Assembly: GCA_947044405.1 (NCBI GenBank)
Contig: CAMRHE010000330.1
Location: forward strand, 930,001 to 994,000
Direction of reading: 5' to 3'
Source: Leptodactylus fallax
Lineage: Eukaryota; Chordata; Amphibia; Anura; Leptodactylidae
DNA length: 64,000 nt
The first letter of the stretch is position 1, and each line of letters starts with the position of its first letter. The notes under the pieces are model-generated. The model was not told where the DNA came from, did no database searches, and was given only the letters and a program-made list of their open reading frames with translations. This document shows positions 39,422 through 52,369 of this stretch, piece by piece. Made by a program: the position numbers and the translations under genes.

Positions 39422-39452
39422 GAAAAGGAGCATGGCTGTATGTTAAGACTAT

Positions 39453-40116
39453 TGTAACGTCTTTGCCTATTCGGGTCTCTGCGCCACCCTCCGCTTGCAC
39501 GCTGCAGCACAGGAGGCGTGCTCAGTTTGATTCCTTGCTTAGGGTTCTTGTTGCTCTGTCTGAACACTGCTCTATTACCTCTTCTCTGTAATTTAATTTC
39601 CGCCAAACCCATCTCCTGCACCTTTGTTTACCTTTGCTCCTCAAATGGTTAATCTTAGCCTTGTCTGTGTGATTGACAGTCTAGCTGCCAATCAATTCTT
39701 GGGCGGGTTCTGGACTTCCTCTTGACAGCCCATCAACCCACACTTGGCTGCTGGCTATTGTGACTTTATCCTCGCTAAGCTCTTCTTTCTGTTATCATTG
39801 TATTACTGACTTCTGACCTTTGGCTTTACTTGTGACTACTCTTTTGGATTTCGATTTGGTACTGCTTTGTCGCTCTGGCTTTAACCCTTGGCTTGCTGAC
39901 TTCTCTTCCCTGTTGTTTGTCTAGTATACGTTTTGTGTTGTCACTTATTCAGAAAAGGGATCGCCGCCCAGTTGTCGGCTCTCGCCTAGAACATTTCAGG
40001 CAAGTAGGCGGGGTCAGGGGCTGGGTCGATTTTAGAGTTCACTGTCTCTGTCTTTTCCTTCTTCCCTTGTTTCAGCAGTAGCACTTGGGAATTGCACAAC
40101 TAGCAATTCCCTTACA
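39453..40116. mobile_element. Solo LTR of an LTR retrotransposon (Ty3-like)
   Basis: The 664-bp sequence begins TGTAACG and ends CTTACA (TG...CA). It is flanked by the 5-bp duplication actat (39448-39452 and 40117-40121). No internal gag or pol region is present, so it is a solo LTR left by recombination. The Ty3-like label rests on TG...CA ends with a 5-bp duplication and a general resemblance, so it is tentative. Confidence 0.75.
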
Positions 40117-40254
40117 ACTATACAAAGATTGTTTGTAGTCTGTTACCAAGGAGACACATAAGCATATGAGTTATACACAAAATGATAGGATTTTTAAAAT
40201 CAGAACTCTACAAAATTGTATTTTTTTTTTGTTAGAGAAATACCTAGGGTTTGA

Positions 40255-41692
40255 GTCATATTAAACTAGTTGCTAATATTTGTTCCCTGGCTTTCTAAAG
40301 TGGCTGTTGTGCTGGACATTTAGCCAAGTCCTGTTGTAGAGATATTGACTCAGGCTTAGCACTGACAGTGGCAGCTTCCAGTTTCTTCAGCTGAGCGGCT
40401 TCTGTCACTGAGTGATTAGATTAATCACACAAGAAAACATTTGACTGATACGCATTGTCTTTTCTATAATCCCAGTGAACAGAAAATCTGTATTCAGCTA
40501 GAAGTGATTGAAATAGAAATCTGATGTTTACATGGTGACAGCTCGCTACAACCTCCCACAAATTGTACAATGAAACAAAGGACACTATATTACAAGTCTT
40601 CTATATGAGTGTATTATATACTGTCAGAAATATGCAATTGCATGCCACACATGCCCCCATACATTGCCTGCCACAGCAGGGCACTTACCGGAGACCTAAG
40701 AAACCAAGACAACCTGCCTCACCTCTTTTACACCTGCTAGGACAGATTTGGTTATTCTAATATCCAGATTTGCCATCAAACATGCTAAATGTGAATAGTG
40801 GTATGACTAAGAGGCGCTACCCTGGATTTATTAACAGTGTCTGCCATTTCTTGGTGCAAAATACTGGTATAAAGTAAACCAGCTAAGAGTTGGTGTAAAA
40901 AAGACAACCATCTCTAACATGCCTAGCAAATTGCATCAATTCTATCATTCACTGTAATAAACTTGGTGCAGTTTGCTCCTGTCTGGTTTAGTTTTACCCT
41001 GTCTAAATTTAAGTATTAAAAAAATCTGCCCCAATATTTTTGAACCATTGTAGAGACCTGCTTATCTTTGTTATCCTTCGTATGTTAGCGTGAACGCTTT
41101 ATGCCATAGACCATTATAGTCGTCTTATGTATAGATCGGTATTACTAGTTCAGTTATTATATTGCATGATCATATCTGAATGCACGTAGCCCTGGGAAAT
41201 ATTATATATCGATGCCAGGGACAAAGATTTTATTGTCTTCAATAGATTACATATAGAAAACCAAATACAGGACTCATCTCCCATGACAGATTTAGCCTTG
41301 GCAAAAAAGTATGGTTTAAGTCCACTTTTATTTAACGTTAGCACATAAAATACAGGAGCCAGACCCTATTTTTAACACAGTTTACCCTGACCCCTTCTGC
41401 CCTCACCTCCCAGATCTTCAGCCTTGCCAACCATGTCCATCTGCCATGGCTGACCCTCCCAGGTGTCAGCCAGGACATTCACATCCTCAACAGGTCTAAC
41501 ACATCAAATCTTCTACATATCTAGTGCCCCCCCATGTCAAAGTCCACCCTGCCATGTAGGTGATGGATTCATGATTGTCCATAGAACTGCTGTTAGCAGG
41601 AAATACAGACCACAATATGGCCTTACACAATATGAAACATTGCGATAAGCCCTAACACTACCTAGGTCTCCTTAAAAAACATTACTTATCCC
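40255..41692. other. No gene seen
   Basis: A dispersed noncoding repeat probably covers 40825-41035 (ggatttattaacagtgtctg to aaaaaatctgccccaat). Nothing else recognised. Confidence 0.5.
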
Positions 41693-42595
41693 CAGTGGTG
41701 TAACTAGGAATGACTGGGCCCCAAGGCGAACATTTGACATGGCCCCCCCCCGGCAACCACCCCCCCCAGCACAAACCAGATTCCTGTACACAGTATTATG
41801 CCCCATAGTGGACCCTACACACACTATTATGCCTCATAGTGGCCCCTGCACACACTATTATGCCCTATAGTGGCCCCTGCACACACTATTATGCCCTATA
41901 GTGGCCCCTGCACACACTATTATGCCTCATAGTGGCCCCTGCACACACTATTATGTCCCATAGTGGCCCCTGCACACAGTATTATGACCCATAGTGGCCC
42001 CTGTACAGTATTATGCCCCATAGTGGCTCCTGCGCACAGTATTATGCCCTATAGTGGCCCCTGCGCACAGTATTATGACCCATAGTGGCCCCTGCGCACA
42101 GTATTATGACCCATAGTGGACACCCATGAACAATTATTATACTCTGGGGTCTTTTAAGACCCTAGAGTATAATGATCGGAGACCCAGGGATGGATGCAAA
42201 CATAAAAAACAATGTTACTTACCTCTCCCTAGCTCCAGTGCGCTCCCCGTCGTCTTCAATGTTTGATCAGACGTCACGTGAGCCAGGCATGCATCGCGAC
42301 GCATAATGACGTCAGCCTGGGCCATGGTGACACCTGGGACGTGACCAAGGAGGCCCAAAGCCTGGCGTAGCGCAGGAGAGGTAAGTAACAGTGTTTTTTT
42401 GTGTTCCCTCACCAACCCTGGCCCTCCGATCATTATAATGATAGCAGTGTTTGTGGGGTTCGCGACCTGCAGCCTTACTTACCGATCCCCGCTCCTTCCC
42501 ACAGCCACCTCCGCAGAATGGGAAGCGCAGGCGGCTGTGAGCAGGAGTGGGGATCGGTAAGTAAATAGGGCCCGTTACCTGCTGGTGTTACACCA
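41693..42595. mobile_element. Non-autonomous hAT-like element C (CRE/minisatellite module)
   Basis: The left end cagtggtgtaactaggaatg and the next 60 bases match element A closely. The right end is worn (ctggtgttacacc) and no perfect 8-bp duplication remains (cttatccc and cttaccca are near). It contains the minisatellite, a hairpin (~42137-42174), a CpG core with TGACGTCA (42307-42314) and donor consensus AGGTAAGT on the minus strand (42217-42224) and the plus strand (42379-42386). A second outward pair, GGTAAGT, lies at 42477-42483 (minus) and 42556-42562 (plus), around a gatcc-rich palindrome. It is an older sister of element A. Confidence 0.8.
41790..42120. repeat. ~31-bp minisatellite inside hAT-like element C
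   Basis: About ten units of tattatgccccatagtggcc followed by cctgcacacag, in the same orientation as element A. Confidence 0.93.
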
Positions 42596-45542
42596 TCTAA
42601 CCTTACCCAACCCACCTATTTTTACACCATTCCCCGGAGACTTCCTGAAGCTCATTGCCTTACCTCCTGCTCCATTTCACCTCTATCCAAATCTACCACC
42701 AATGCTAGAGGGGACCATGGACTAACTCCTATACCCCTTGTCAATAAAGTTGACATATGCACATGGTGGGACATATGAGAAATGCAAAATCAATTTCATA
42801 AAGACTTGCAGAAAAGGAAAGCAGCTAGTCATATCTCCATGTATTCCAAGTCTGGAATCTGTCTTGTTGCGTTATGTCTTGCGTGGGTTTTGACAAATAG
42901 GCCCCATGTGTGGTTGGTTGGCATGGCAGTGAAAAGGTTAACGTCTTATGGCCTCTGTAAGAAGGCGCAGTGGATCGGTGTCTGGCTGTGGGAAGGAGCC
43001 TTGTGTTTCTGCAGTACGACATTGTTTACTCTAATGAGCTGCTAATGGGATTTAATTGCTGTGCCGTGGTAAAAGGCGTGACAATTAATGTGGATGCTGT
43101 AAAAGCCATCCTGTGACTGGAGTGCTTAGTAATGACTTCTAGGACACTTATCAGGAGCAGTGAGCTGCACAATCCCAGTACACAAGCACGCAGCCTCAAT
43201 ATACTGCCCTGTGTTATGCACTGAGCTACAGAAGAGCAATCTGTAAAACCTGAGAACTTTCCTCTTAGTACACACATATAAACGCGGCACGTAAAACACA
43301 ACGATGAGTGACATAAAATCATACATCTGCAATCTATCTGGACAGTTGCGATAATGTAAATTTACAACTTGTATGGGGAGATATATCGGTACCTGCAGAT
43401 TGGGAATGGCGGCTTCTGAGGTACAGGGCTGGTGAGACACATAAAGTACTTTTCCCTCTTAGGCTAGGTGCAAACCTGTGTTCGGGTTTCTGTTCGGTGG
43501 GTCCGCCTGAGGACCCCCTGAGCATAAACCTAATCCGCTTAAAAAAGCGGACCCCACAGACTATAATGGGGTCGTCGGGTTTCCGTCCAGTTTCTGCCCG
43601 AAGAGGTTGAAAAATACAGAGAGAAAATTGCTGCATGCAGTGCTTTTCTCTCCGCATTTTTTAAACGGGTTCAGGGACAGAAACCCCGAACAGAAACCGG
43701 GCGCAGGTATGAACCCAGCCTTATACTGAAATCGGCGTGCAGGACTTTTCTCTCCGCCAATTTTCAGCAGTTTGTGCAGCGGATTCTCCAACGCAGGCAC
43801 AGATGTGAACTTAGTCTTAGTGTTCCGAAACAACAGAAACAAATAATGCCATATAGTGCTCAAATAATAAGTGTTAAATATCACATGAATGAGACTTAAG
43901 GAGAACTACACACTACTATACTATCTATAATAGTACATAACAGAATGTGTATCTCATGGGTATGCAAAACCTATAGTGGAAGTCTTCCATATATAGCACA
44001 TCTAAGTTTCTAAGATACACCTATATTTTTAAAAGATTGACAAAGACATTCATAGGGATGGACAGGCTGACTAGAGACACACACACACACAGAGGACTGG
44101 GGAGGGTCCCTGATCTCTCATATGACACCCTTGAGACAGAGAAATGGACACTGACAACTGATTCAACTATTCTGTAAATGAATAATGTGAATACTCTTCT
44201 TGGTCTAGTGCAGAGAAAAGGTTCCTGTTGGTTTAGGGCGATCAAATGGTTACTGTTAGTATTTCTGGAGGTCTAGTGAAATAAAGGGTTTAACGTTTGG
44301 TTTTCCTGGTCTTCTAGGGCAAGGAAGAAGACAATTTTACTCCTGACATCCAGTAGGTTGCTGAGTGCCACAATGCTGTCTTTATAAGTCTAGGTTCACA
44401 CTACCGTAGATTGTATATATTTTCCGGTGCTGGAAATGTACTTGTTTCTAGTGGCTTTCTCCTTATCCCTGTTATCAGAGGGGATTCTGGGCACTGGTGA
44501 TGAAATGGCCACGTTGCTGTCAGTTGCCATTTCACTACTTTTTGAGCTGTATTTTTATTTTTTGCTGATAGAATGACTGATGCAGAGAGAGAACCGTCCA
44601 TCATTCACTCTATTGTATATACCATGATGGAAGCTTTCCTTCATCTTGTTTATTTACCTTTCAGACGCAGGTACGACTTTCTCTTCTGCAATGAAGTTTG
44701 ACTTGAACTTCAGAAGACTTAGATCTGCTCAGATCATACATGTTAGCTACAGGCAGAAGCTGTAGGAGCAACAGAACCAGACTATAGATTTGCAACAGAG
44801 ATGGATAATTTGGAAGAACAGGCAAGGAAAAACCAGGAAAGTCGGAGATAGATCAAGGAGAGATGATCAGGCAGATGATCCATTCTTAAAGGTCACAGTT
44901 TCAAGGTTAAAGTCACTGGAACTGAGCAGAAGATTTTGCACTTGTGCCGGGCTCCAGAGACATCACTGATGCCCACTAGGAAGGGTAGGTACTATAGAAG
45001 TGTGGTGGTATAGTAACAAGGAGGATGTGTCAGGACCTTAGGAGAGCTGTGAATAAGCAAATGCCCAGAAACCTCAGTGAACTGAAGCCACGTTTTAAGT
45101 AAGAGTGGGCCAATGTTCCTCCATTATGTGCGAGACTGATAAAGTCATACAGAAAAACATCATGGTGGTTCAATACCCATGGGTCACACTTGGCCTTTCC
45201 AGTTTGGCTTCATTTTTGTTTAATAAATAATGAAACAGTGGACTCTGCTGAGTGTTGTTGTTCATCTCAGGTTGGATTTACCTAATTTTAAGACCTTCTA
45301 CAGATTTTTTTTTAGTATGTCCTTCCTAATATGGAAAAACGTATAATTCACAGAGGGTGTACTTAGTTTTTCTCATGATTGTTTACAATAACCTACTCAC
45401 TACATATACTTCATATTTCTTGGGTACCTCTCAAGTTGCCCATGGTGTCCCTCAGTATCCTCCTTTCTTCTTGACATCTTCTTGACATCTTGTCTTGATA
45501 CCATAGTGTATACTCATGGCTTTCTCATGGCTGTATATGGTA
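42596..45542. other. No gene seen; MITE copies inside
   Basis: Apart from MITE material at 43461-43820 I found no exon or RNA gene. 44389-45540 is single-copy-looking DNA. Confidence 0.5.
43461..43820. mobile_element. MITE, 'CTAGGTTCACAC' family, plus partial second copy
   Basis: The first copy runs from aggctaggtgcaaacctgtg to caggtatgaacccagcctta (about 43733). A partial second copy in the same orientation follows (ggacttttctctccgcc, gatgtgaacttagtcttag). Overlapping ORFs are artefacts of the palindromic layout. Confidence 0.7.
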
Positions 45543-45550
45543 ATAGTGTC

Positions 45551-47771
45551 CAGGGCCTGTTTTAGGCAAAGTGTGGCCCTGGGCAAAATTAAAAGTGGGG
45601 CCCCGAATTCTCACATATTGTTCCAACAAAACAAACGCACTCAACTGGCTCACACTGTGCAGAGTACTGCTGAACTGATTTCTAGCATTAGGGTATTTGC
45701 TAGGATCTTAAAAGATAAGGGGCAAGAGATCCAACTCCCTACAGGCACAAGAAAATATATATTTATTGAATGATAATGCTATACAAAAAAACAAATGTAA
45801 ATATTATGTCTATACTGTTACTGTTATTGAACAAAGCACCCCATGCACTAATGTTACCAATGATACCTCTATACAAGGCCCAAATAATACTGCCATACTA
45901 TGACGGCAACCATTACCATTACATAGTGACTTAATAATACCACCATACTGTAACTGCTACTGTACAAAACCAATATTACCACAATACAGTGACAGATACC
46001 TCCTCTACACAGATACTCTGTTGCCCCTCATAACATATAATGCCAGATAGTGCCTCATATTTTGCCCAAAACATTAGTTGTGCTGCAGACGGTAGAAATG
46101 CACCACAGTAATAGTGCCAACTTTTGTACTCAATAGAATAATAGTGACCACACACTTTTATCATAATAAAAATTGATTATATAATTAAAATAATGGTTTA
46201 GCAATTCTTCTCATGTTATTAAAGCTCACCTCTGTGCCCCTACACAGTAATGATGCCCACATTTCAGCCCTGCATAGTAATAATGCCCACCATTATGCCC
46301 CTACAAAGTAATAATGCCCCTCTCTGACCACTACACAATAACAATGCCCACCTTTGTGTGCTTTACAAAGTAATAAAGGTGGGCATTATTATTATGTGGG
46401 GGGCAAAAATGGATTATTACTGCTTTGGGGCAGAAATGGGGTATTATTGTTATTATTGATAATAACACTCCCTTTTTGTCCCACAAACAGTGCATCCCTC
46501 TTTGTGCCTCCACAGAATAATAATGATCCACTTTGTACCACCAAATAGGTCATAGTGTCTCCTCATAGCTTACAGCTTATCAGTTATGGTACCTTTTTGT
46601 GATAGTGCCCCCTTATTAGTTCTAGTTACCCCTTATTAGAGTGTCCCCCTATTAGTTCTATCTCCCACTTATTATAGTGGCCCTCTATTAGTTCTCATCC
46701 CCCCTATAGTGCTCCCTTATTACTTCTTGTTCCCCCTTATTAGTTCTAGCCCTCCCTTATTATAGTCCCCCCTTACTAGTTCTAGTTCCTCCTTATTATA
46801 GTGGCCCCTTATTAGTTCTAGTTCCCCGTTATTATAGTGCCACCTTATTAGTCCCCCCTTATTATGGTGCCCCTTATTATTTCCCCCTTATTATAGTGAC
46901 TCCTTACTAGTTTCCCCTTATTATAGTTCCCTCTTATTATAGTGCCTTCTTATTAGTTCTCCTTATTATAGTGCCACTTTATTAGTTCTAGTCCCAGCTT
47001 TTTGCCTTATTATAGTTTTACCTTTAGTGCTACCTTACTATGGTGCACCTTATTAGTTCCTCCTTATTATAGTGCCCCCTTATTAGTTCCCCTTATTGTA
47101 GTGCCACCTTATTAGTTCTAGTCCCAGCTTTTTGCTTTATTATAGTTTCCCCTTTATTGCCACCTTACCATGGTGCACCTTATTAGTTCCCCCTTATTAT
47201 ACTGCCCCATTATTAGTTCCCCCTTATTATATTGTCCCCTTATTAGTTTCCCTTATTGTAGTGCCACCTTATTAGTTCTAGTCCCAGCTTTTTGCCTTAT
47301 TATAGTTTCCCTTTTAGTTCTAGTGCCCACTTATTATAGTGCCTCTTATTAGTTACAGCGCCCCTTTACAGCTTTAAATTTCCTCTGTCCAGAAAATAAA
47401 AAAAAATTAAAAAAAAACCTACTCACCTTACCTGATCCCATGACAACTGAAGCTGATGAAGTCTCCCCTGCTCCAGAAGACGGCTGGCACAGGTTGTGCA
47501 ATGCAGTGACGTCATCGCGCAGCCTGAACCAAGACGTAAGGTGCGCACTATACTGTGGTTTACAGTATGACAGAGCATGGAGAATAGATCTCTAGCTCTG
47601 TCATAGGTGACAGGTTGAACTGAATCGGAGACTCCGCTTCAGTTGAAAGTGCTGCTCTCATGATCGGAGGCACCAGGGGAAACTTCGGGTACCCCGCATC
47701 CACTGGGGGCCCCTTTGGACTGCGGGGCCCTGGGCGGCTGCCCAGTTTGCCTCCCCCTAACGCCGGCCCTG
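45551..47771. mobile_element. Non-autonomous hAT-like element D (CRE/minisatellite module)
   Basis: It starts cagggcctgttttaggc and ends cctaacgccggccctg. The 8-bp target duplication atagtgtc is perfect (45543-45550, 47772-47779). At 2,221 bp it is the longest of the set. Inside are degenerate repeats (45830-46550), a TTATTATAGTGCCCC-type tandem repeat (46600-47360), a GC-rich core with TGACGTCA (47507-47514), a minus-strand GGTGAGT motif (47421-47427) and a small hairpin (atactgtggtttacagtat, ~47548). Its termini belong to a third TIR family. No transposase. Confidence 0.88.
46590..47365. repeat. Degenerate tandem repeat inside element D
   Basis: Irregular repeats of ccccttattagttctagt and ccttattatagtgccac with a period near 30-35 bp. 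A higher-order repeat of ~120 bp is visible (agtcccagctttttgc at 46991, 47121 and 47280). Confidence 0.85.
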
Positions 47772-48504
47772 ATAGTGTCCAATAGCTAATAGACTTTTCC
47801 TAGCCTAGTTATGAACATACATCAGCCATAAAGTGGCGCTCTTTCCGGATGAATATTTTTGTATAATACAGAACTAAACCAGAACCAAACATTTATCTAT
47901 GGAGAAGGGACAATATCCGTGCTGTACAGAATCTAGAGATGTTCTAGAACATTTCCATATTGCTTACATTTATATTATGTCTACCTCCATGACATTTCCA
48001 TGACTGACATACACTTTTTGCAATTTCCACGCAAGGCTACCTTATATTTTAGCATATATTGTTGTCGATTCCAGCTATGGCTTAAGGCGTACAATAACAG
48101 CAGGCATGGTGGTAATTATTTCAGGGTCCACATTGCATAGTCAATTTCTACCTTGCATGGATTTAATTACAGAAGTAATCACATCATTTCCACTACAGAT
48201 AGGACGCCTTCTGTTTTTTTGTTTTTTCCTTTTAATTTTATTTTATTTTATGCACTTATGGTTTGAAAGTCAAGTAATAAATCGCATATCTTGACGCCTT
48301 CGGGCAGTCCCCTCATGCTGTTAGTTGATATTTTTAATGTGCCTGATGTAACATAGCCTGGGAACATCAAATTAGACATAGCTTTGCCTTTCATCACACA
48401 ATCTCCAGCTGTCAGTGTTATTTTTGCATCTGTGCGGATTGGAAAAATGGCTCATCTGTAAGCTCACAGGATGCTTGCTGAGCATTTGTCCATAGTACCT
48501 AAAT

Positions 48505-49282
48505 CTGTGGTGGCGAACCTATGACACATGTGCCCTCTCTGTGGGCACGCATGCCTGTCGCCTCAGCCAGGCTCCTGGATCGCTCGCTTACCGAGAATCC
48601 GGGACAGCTGTCCAGCATCCCCTGGAGAGCAAGCGCTTCTTTCAGGTGTTGAAAACTGTCAGTGTAGGCCGTGGGTCCATGTCTTATACAGACAGAAGAT
48701 TGTAAACTCTGCCCCAATGAAGGCGTGATGACGTCATTCATCAGTTCCTACTTTGTGGTAGAAAGAAGCTGCCAGGGCTGCTCTTCGTGGGAGTGCAGGT
48801 AGGTACAGGAACATGTTATACTGTGCGGGGGCCACTGTGGAGTATATTACACTTGGTGTGGGGGCCACTGTGGAGCAAATTGTACTGTCTGGGGGCGACT
48901 GTGGAGCAAATTGTACTCTGTGGTGGCTCTTCACTATTTATATCACACAGTATCTATTTTATACCAGACATGAGATATTCTTACAGGCTGTAATAACATT
49001 GCACGGTCACTATAAAACAGATCCTGTGCGATGTAAGTAGTGAACATTAATTGCTCAAAAGTACCAAATGCAAACTTTAACATTTCAGTACAAAGTTGTA
49101 TGCATCATTGAAAGCTCTGTAAATCCCCATTCACACGACCATATTTTGCAGGTCCGTAACTGTCCGCAATTGTGGATCTGCATAGTATTAAGGCTAAATT
49201 GTCTTGTTGGCACTTTGCGATAAATTAGTGGGTTTTGGGTTGCAGTTTGAGCACTTGGTCTCTAAAAGGTTCGCCATCACTG
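48505..49282. mobile_element. Non-autonomous hAT-like element E (CRE/minisatellite module)
   Basis: It starts ctgtggtggcgaacctatga and ends aggttcgccatcactg (reverse complement CAGTGATGGCGAACCT). The 8-bp flanks acctaaat (48497-48504) and acctaaaa (49283-49290) match at 7 of 8 positions. It holds TGACGTCA at 48729-48736, GCTTACC (minus-strand GGTAAGC, 48586-48592), CAGGTAGGT on the plus strand (48796-48804) and a ~33-bp tandem repeat at 48820-48925. This is a fourth TIR family with the same kind of cargo. Confidence 0.82.
48820..48925. repeat. ~33-bp tandem repeat inside element E
   Basis: Three to four units of tgggggccactgtggagcaa followed by attgtactgtc. The unit resembles the 'ccactatgg' unit of element B in length and wording. 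Confidence 0.8.
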
Positions 49283-50397
49283 ACCTAAAAGGTCATCTGT
49301 AAGCTCACAGGATGCTTGCTGAGAATTTGTCCATAGTACCTGAATGGTCATCTGTAAGCTCACTGGATGCTTACTGAAAATTTGTCTGTAGTATCGAAAT
49401 GGTGTAAACATCCCCACAATGGTAGAAACCTCCATAACCTGCTAAGGTACTGGTAGGACAATTCCTGTCTTCTTCATAATTTTTCAAAGTGAACCTGTTG
49501 GGTGATTTTCCTCACCCTATAGAAGACAAGAATCTTTGCGACCAAGAACTGTATATAAAACAAAGCAACAATTTTCAGTAAACTCAATAAATGGCTGATT
49601 GATGCCAGTGCCATTTAGTATGTTTAAATAACCCTCTTCCACCTCTGGGACTGGCTCCTATCCATTGTCGGACTGGCCCACCAGAGAACCATAGGATCTT
49701 GTTTTGTTTTGGGTTTGGATGGTTCGCGACCAAGATTCTTTTTGGGTCGAACAAGTTGGGTACGAACCAATTCTAAAATTGGCTTAAAGCACACACTATG
49801 TAACACTCTTAGGGCTCCTAGGAACCTATCTATCCAATTTCTAGCTTTCTAAGGCAAAAACAGTCAAAGTTATGTCAAAGTAACATGTATGTCTATGGAG
49901 AAACAGCGGGTAAGCAGTGGATACAACTACGAGTTTAACCATACACTGCCTTGACACTCACTTTTATGCATTTTTAAATTTTAAATGATCCAAAATTACC
50001 CTTTGTTGGAGAAATGTGCTTGCTCATGGTTTTGACATGGTGGTTATATTGTAAAAAGCTATGCTTTTATAGAAAAATTAGCCTGTTTTGATAACTTGTA
50101 AGTGCTACAGGCTTGTTGTTTTTTGAGAGACAAATTTGAGACTGAGAGCCTAGTTGAAAAGTGATGAAGAATTGGCTTTTCAAAGAAAAAAAAAAAAAGT
50201 CATCTATAACAACATGATTGTCAGTACAGCATGAATAATATGATGGACAAGGCCACAGGACATGTCTGGCTGAGTGTTGGCAGTGGTTGTAGCTGGAGCA
50301 TCATGAGTGACAGTATGACCCTCTCTTGAATAACGGAAATTTTTTCAGATTAGAGCAGGCTGCAAGACTATTTTTTGGGTGAGCAACAAAAAAATAC

Positions 50398-50746
50398 TTA
50401 AAGAGGACCTTTCAAGTCCTCTGGCACCCGCAGTATTATATACTGCTAGAAAGCTGACAGTGCACTGAATTCAGCGCACTGTCAGCTTTGCCAATGTGCA
50501 CACAGATGCAGGAGATATCGGTGCTGAAGCTCTCCAATGTCAGAAAGGCAGGCCTTACTGCCTAGCGTCATCTCTGAGCTGTGAGGAATGCCCCCACGAC
50601 AGTACTCTTCCATAGCATTGTACTGTCAGAGGGGACATTCCTTACCACCCAGTGATGGTTCCTTTCTGACGGTGAAGGGCTATCAGTGCCGAAACTAAGG
50701 GCATATAAAACCGCCGGAGTCAGAGAATGTGAAAGGTCCTCTTTAA
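50398..50746. mobile_element. TTAA-type MITE, 'AGAGGACCTTTCA' family
   Basis: TTAAAGAGGACCTTTCA at the left and gaaaggtcctctttaa at the right, with TTAA at each end. A further inverted pair, agctgacagtgc and gcactgtcagct, lies at 50452-50490. It is inserted in a loose tandem repeat (tttttcagattag...gagcaaacaa) seen at about 50340-50397, 50758-50812 and 50826 on. Confidence 0.8.
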
Positions 50747-51799
50747 GAAACAAAGATTTTTTTCAGATTAGCAGGCTCAGTCACACTGTTTATTGGATGA
50801 GCAAACAAACCCTTAAATGACGGAGATTTTTCAGACTAGCACAAGCAGAATCAGTGTCTTGCTGTTAGAACAGCAGTTTGTATGTATTTAATGAAAAAAA
50901 ATGTAAACCATTGCATAAAAAAACCTTAAGAAAATATTTTTCACTAACAGGACTGATTATGCTAAATAATCTGCGGATAGATCAAACTGATCAATTGCAA
51001 AATAGATATAGACAAAATTAGATTGACAATGAAAAGGTTAACTGTCCTTTGTTAGTCTGTATTATTGCAACAGGCTGGCTTACACAGTACAGATATTCCC
51101 GCCAACTTCTATCTATGATTTCTATGATTAAACTGTCTGTAATTGATTAAATCTGACTAAACTTTGTTCTAATTCTCCTACTATATCTGTATTGCAAGCT
51201 TTGCAGTGCTCTGTATCATGCAGTGATGAATAGCACATCCATCCCCTATTTCTACCATCACTGCAATGCCTCATGTTCTAGCCCATACAACCTTATATAC
51301 TGTAAATGACATCAGCACTGTAAGATGTCCACCTACTGCTGACTATTGACTGAGAGGCTGTCAGGTGGTGCAGAACAAGACATGTGTCTCTTCTGTATTC
51401 TTACTGTGCAATACATATGGTGGCGGCCATTTTAGTTCATCCAAGATGAAATGCCATTTATTCAGTTTTTTTAAAAACCTAATAATTTGGAATTTGTGAT
51501 GTGGTTTGTGATGATTCAGTTCGTCCATCTCTAATGACCACCTCCGGGATTAGCACCTATCTCGAGAACTGGTATCCCTTGATGCTTGTCCCACCTGGTG
51601 AGGTGGCCTTTGACCACCACATATGGATAGAGAATGAGTAGAGAAGAGGCCATAAAACCTATAGAACAAAATGGAGAAGGCTATGCAGATGCACAGCCAC
51701 TATATTATTTCTCATTAGATAGGAAGGGGATTGGGGGACTATAAATACCTAAAACGGAAATACCACTTTAAGTAATCCACCTACTACATTTTACACATG

Positions 51800-52369
51800 A
51801 GGCACATCAGAAGTTTAATAAAGTAATCTTTTCTCCGAATGCTTTGAACATCTCATAAAGTCCTTTTAAGTCTGAGAGACAGATAAATAAACCCTTCAAA
51901 AATATTCCACCGCAACCGAAAGTAATGGAATTCCTTCTAAAATAAACTCCAGACAACTTGCAACAATACCTGCGCTGATGAGTTGTTTGACTGGGAACGA
52001 GATAAACGTGACAGAGTAGAAAACATCTGAGCATACAAATAAAATGAGCAAAATGCATTAAATCACTACATACTAGGCAGAATATTGCATCCATTGTGTT
52101 GTAGGAGACACCATGTAAACACGGCACAAAAAAGCACACGGATTACCATTGCAAATGATCTTTTTCTGGAAGACGCATAACCACAATACTGCAGCTAGGT
52201 GTATCAAGGTGGAGAGATGCATTGTCCCCGAAATGAATCACTTTTTCCCTATCTAGAAGAATCTCAAGGGACAATAAAAGCTGGTAGTGGGGTAAAGGCA
52301 TGTGTGAAACTTTTACTTTTGCCCCCACCTACCTACCAATGAATAAGTAAAATAATAAAGCAGAATAAA
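51800..52369. other. No gene seen
   Basis: Minus-strand ORFs here (51807-52139 and 52143-52328) show no domain, no splice-consistent conservation and ordinary AT-rich composition. Confidence 0.4.

Larger units (their letters stand above)
38800..40250. repeat. Tandemly duplicated segment, second copy split by a MITE and an LTR
   Basis: Unit one (~38800-39060) and unit two (~39075-40250) share ccaattgaat, gaaaaggagcatggct, tgttaagact, ttgtttgtagtctgt and atacacaaaatgat in the same order. In unit two the MITE 39154-39421 and the solo LTR 39453-40116 have been inserted. A related single copy lies in the WDR37 intron near 7120-7340. Confidence 0.75.
48452..49402. repeat. 55-bp tandem repeat, three units, split by a hAT element
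   Basis: Units start at 48452, 49293 and 49348 (tcatctgtaagctcac, ggatgcttgctgag, atttgtccatagtacctgaa). Units two and three are exactly 55 bp apart. Element E is inserted at the end of unit one. Confidence 0.85.

Noticed and set aside
43126..43884. Overlapping ~100-codon minus-strand ORFs
   Set aside because: Mostly within palindromic MITE copies, with no domain or splice-consistent pattern.
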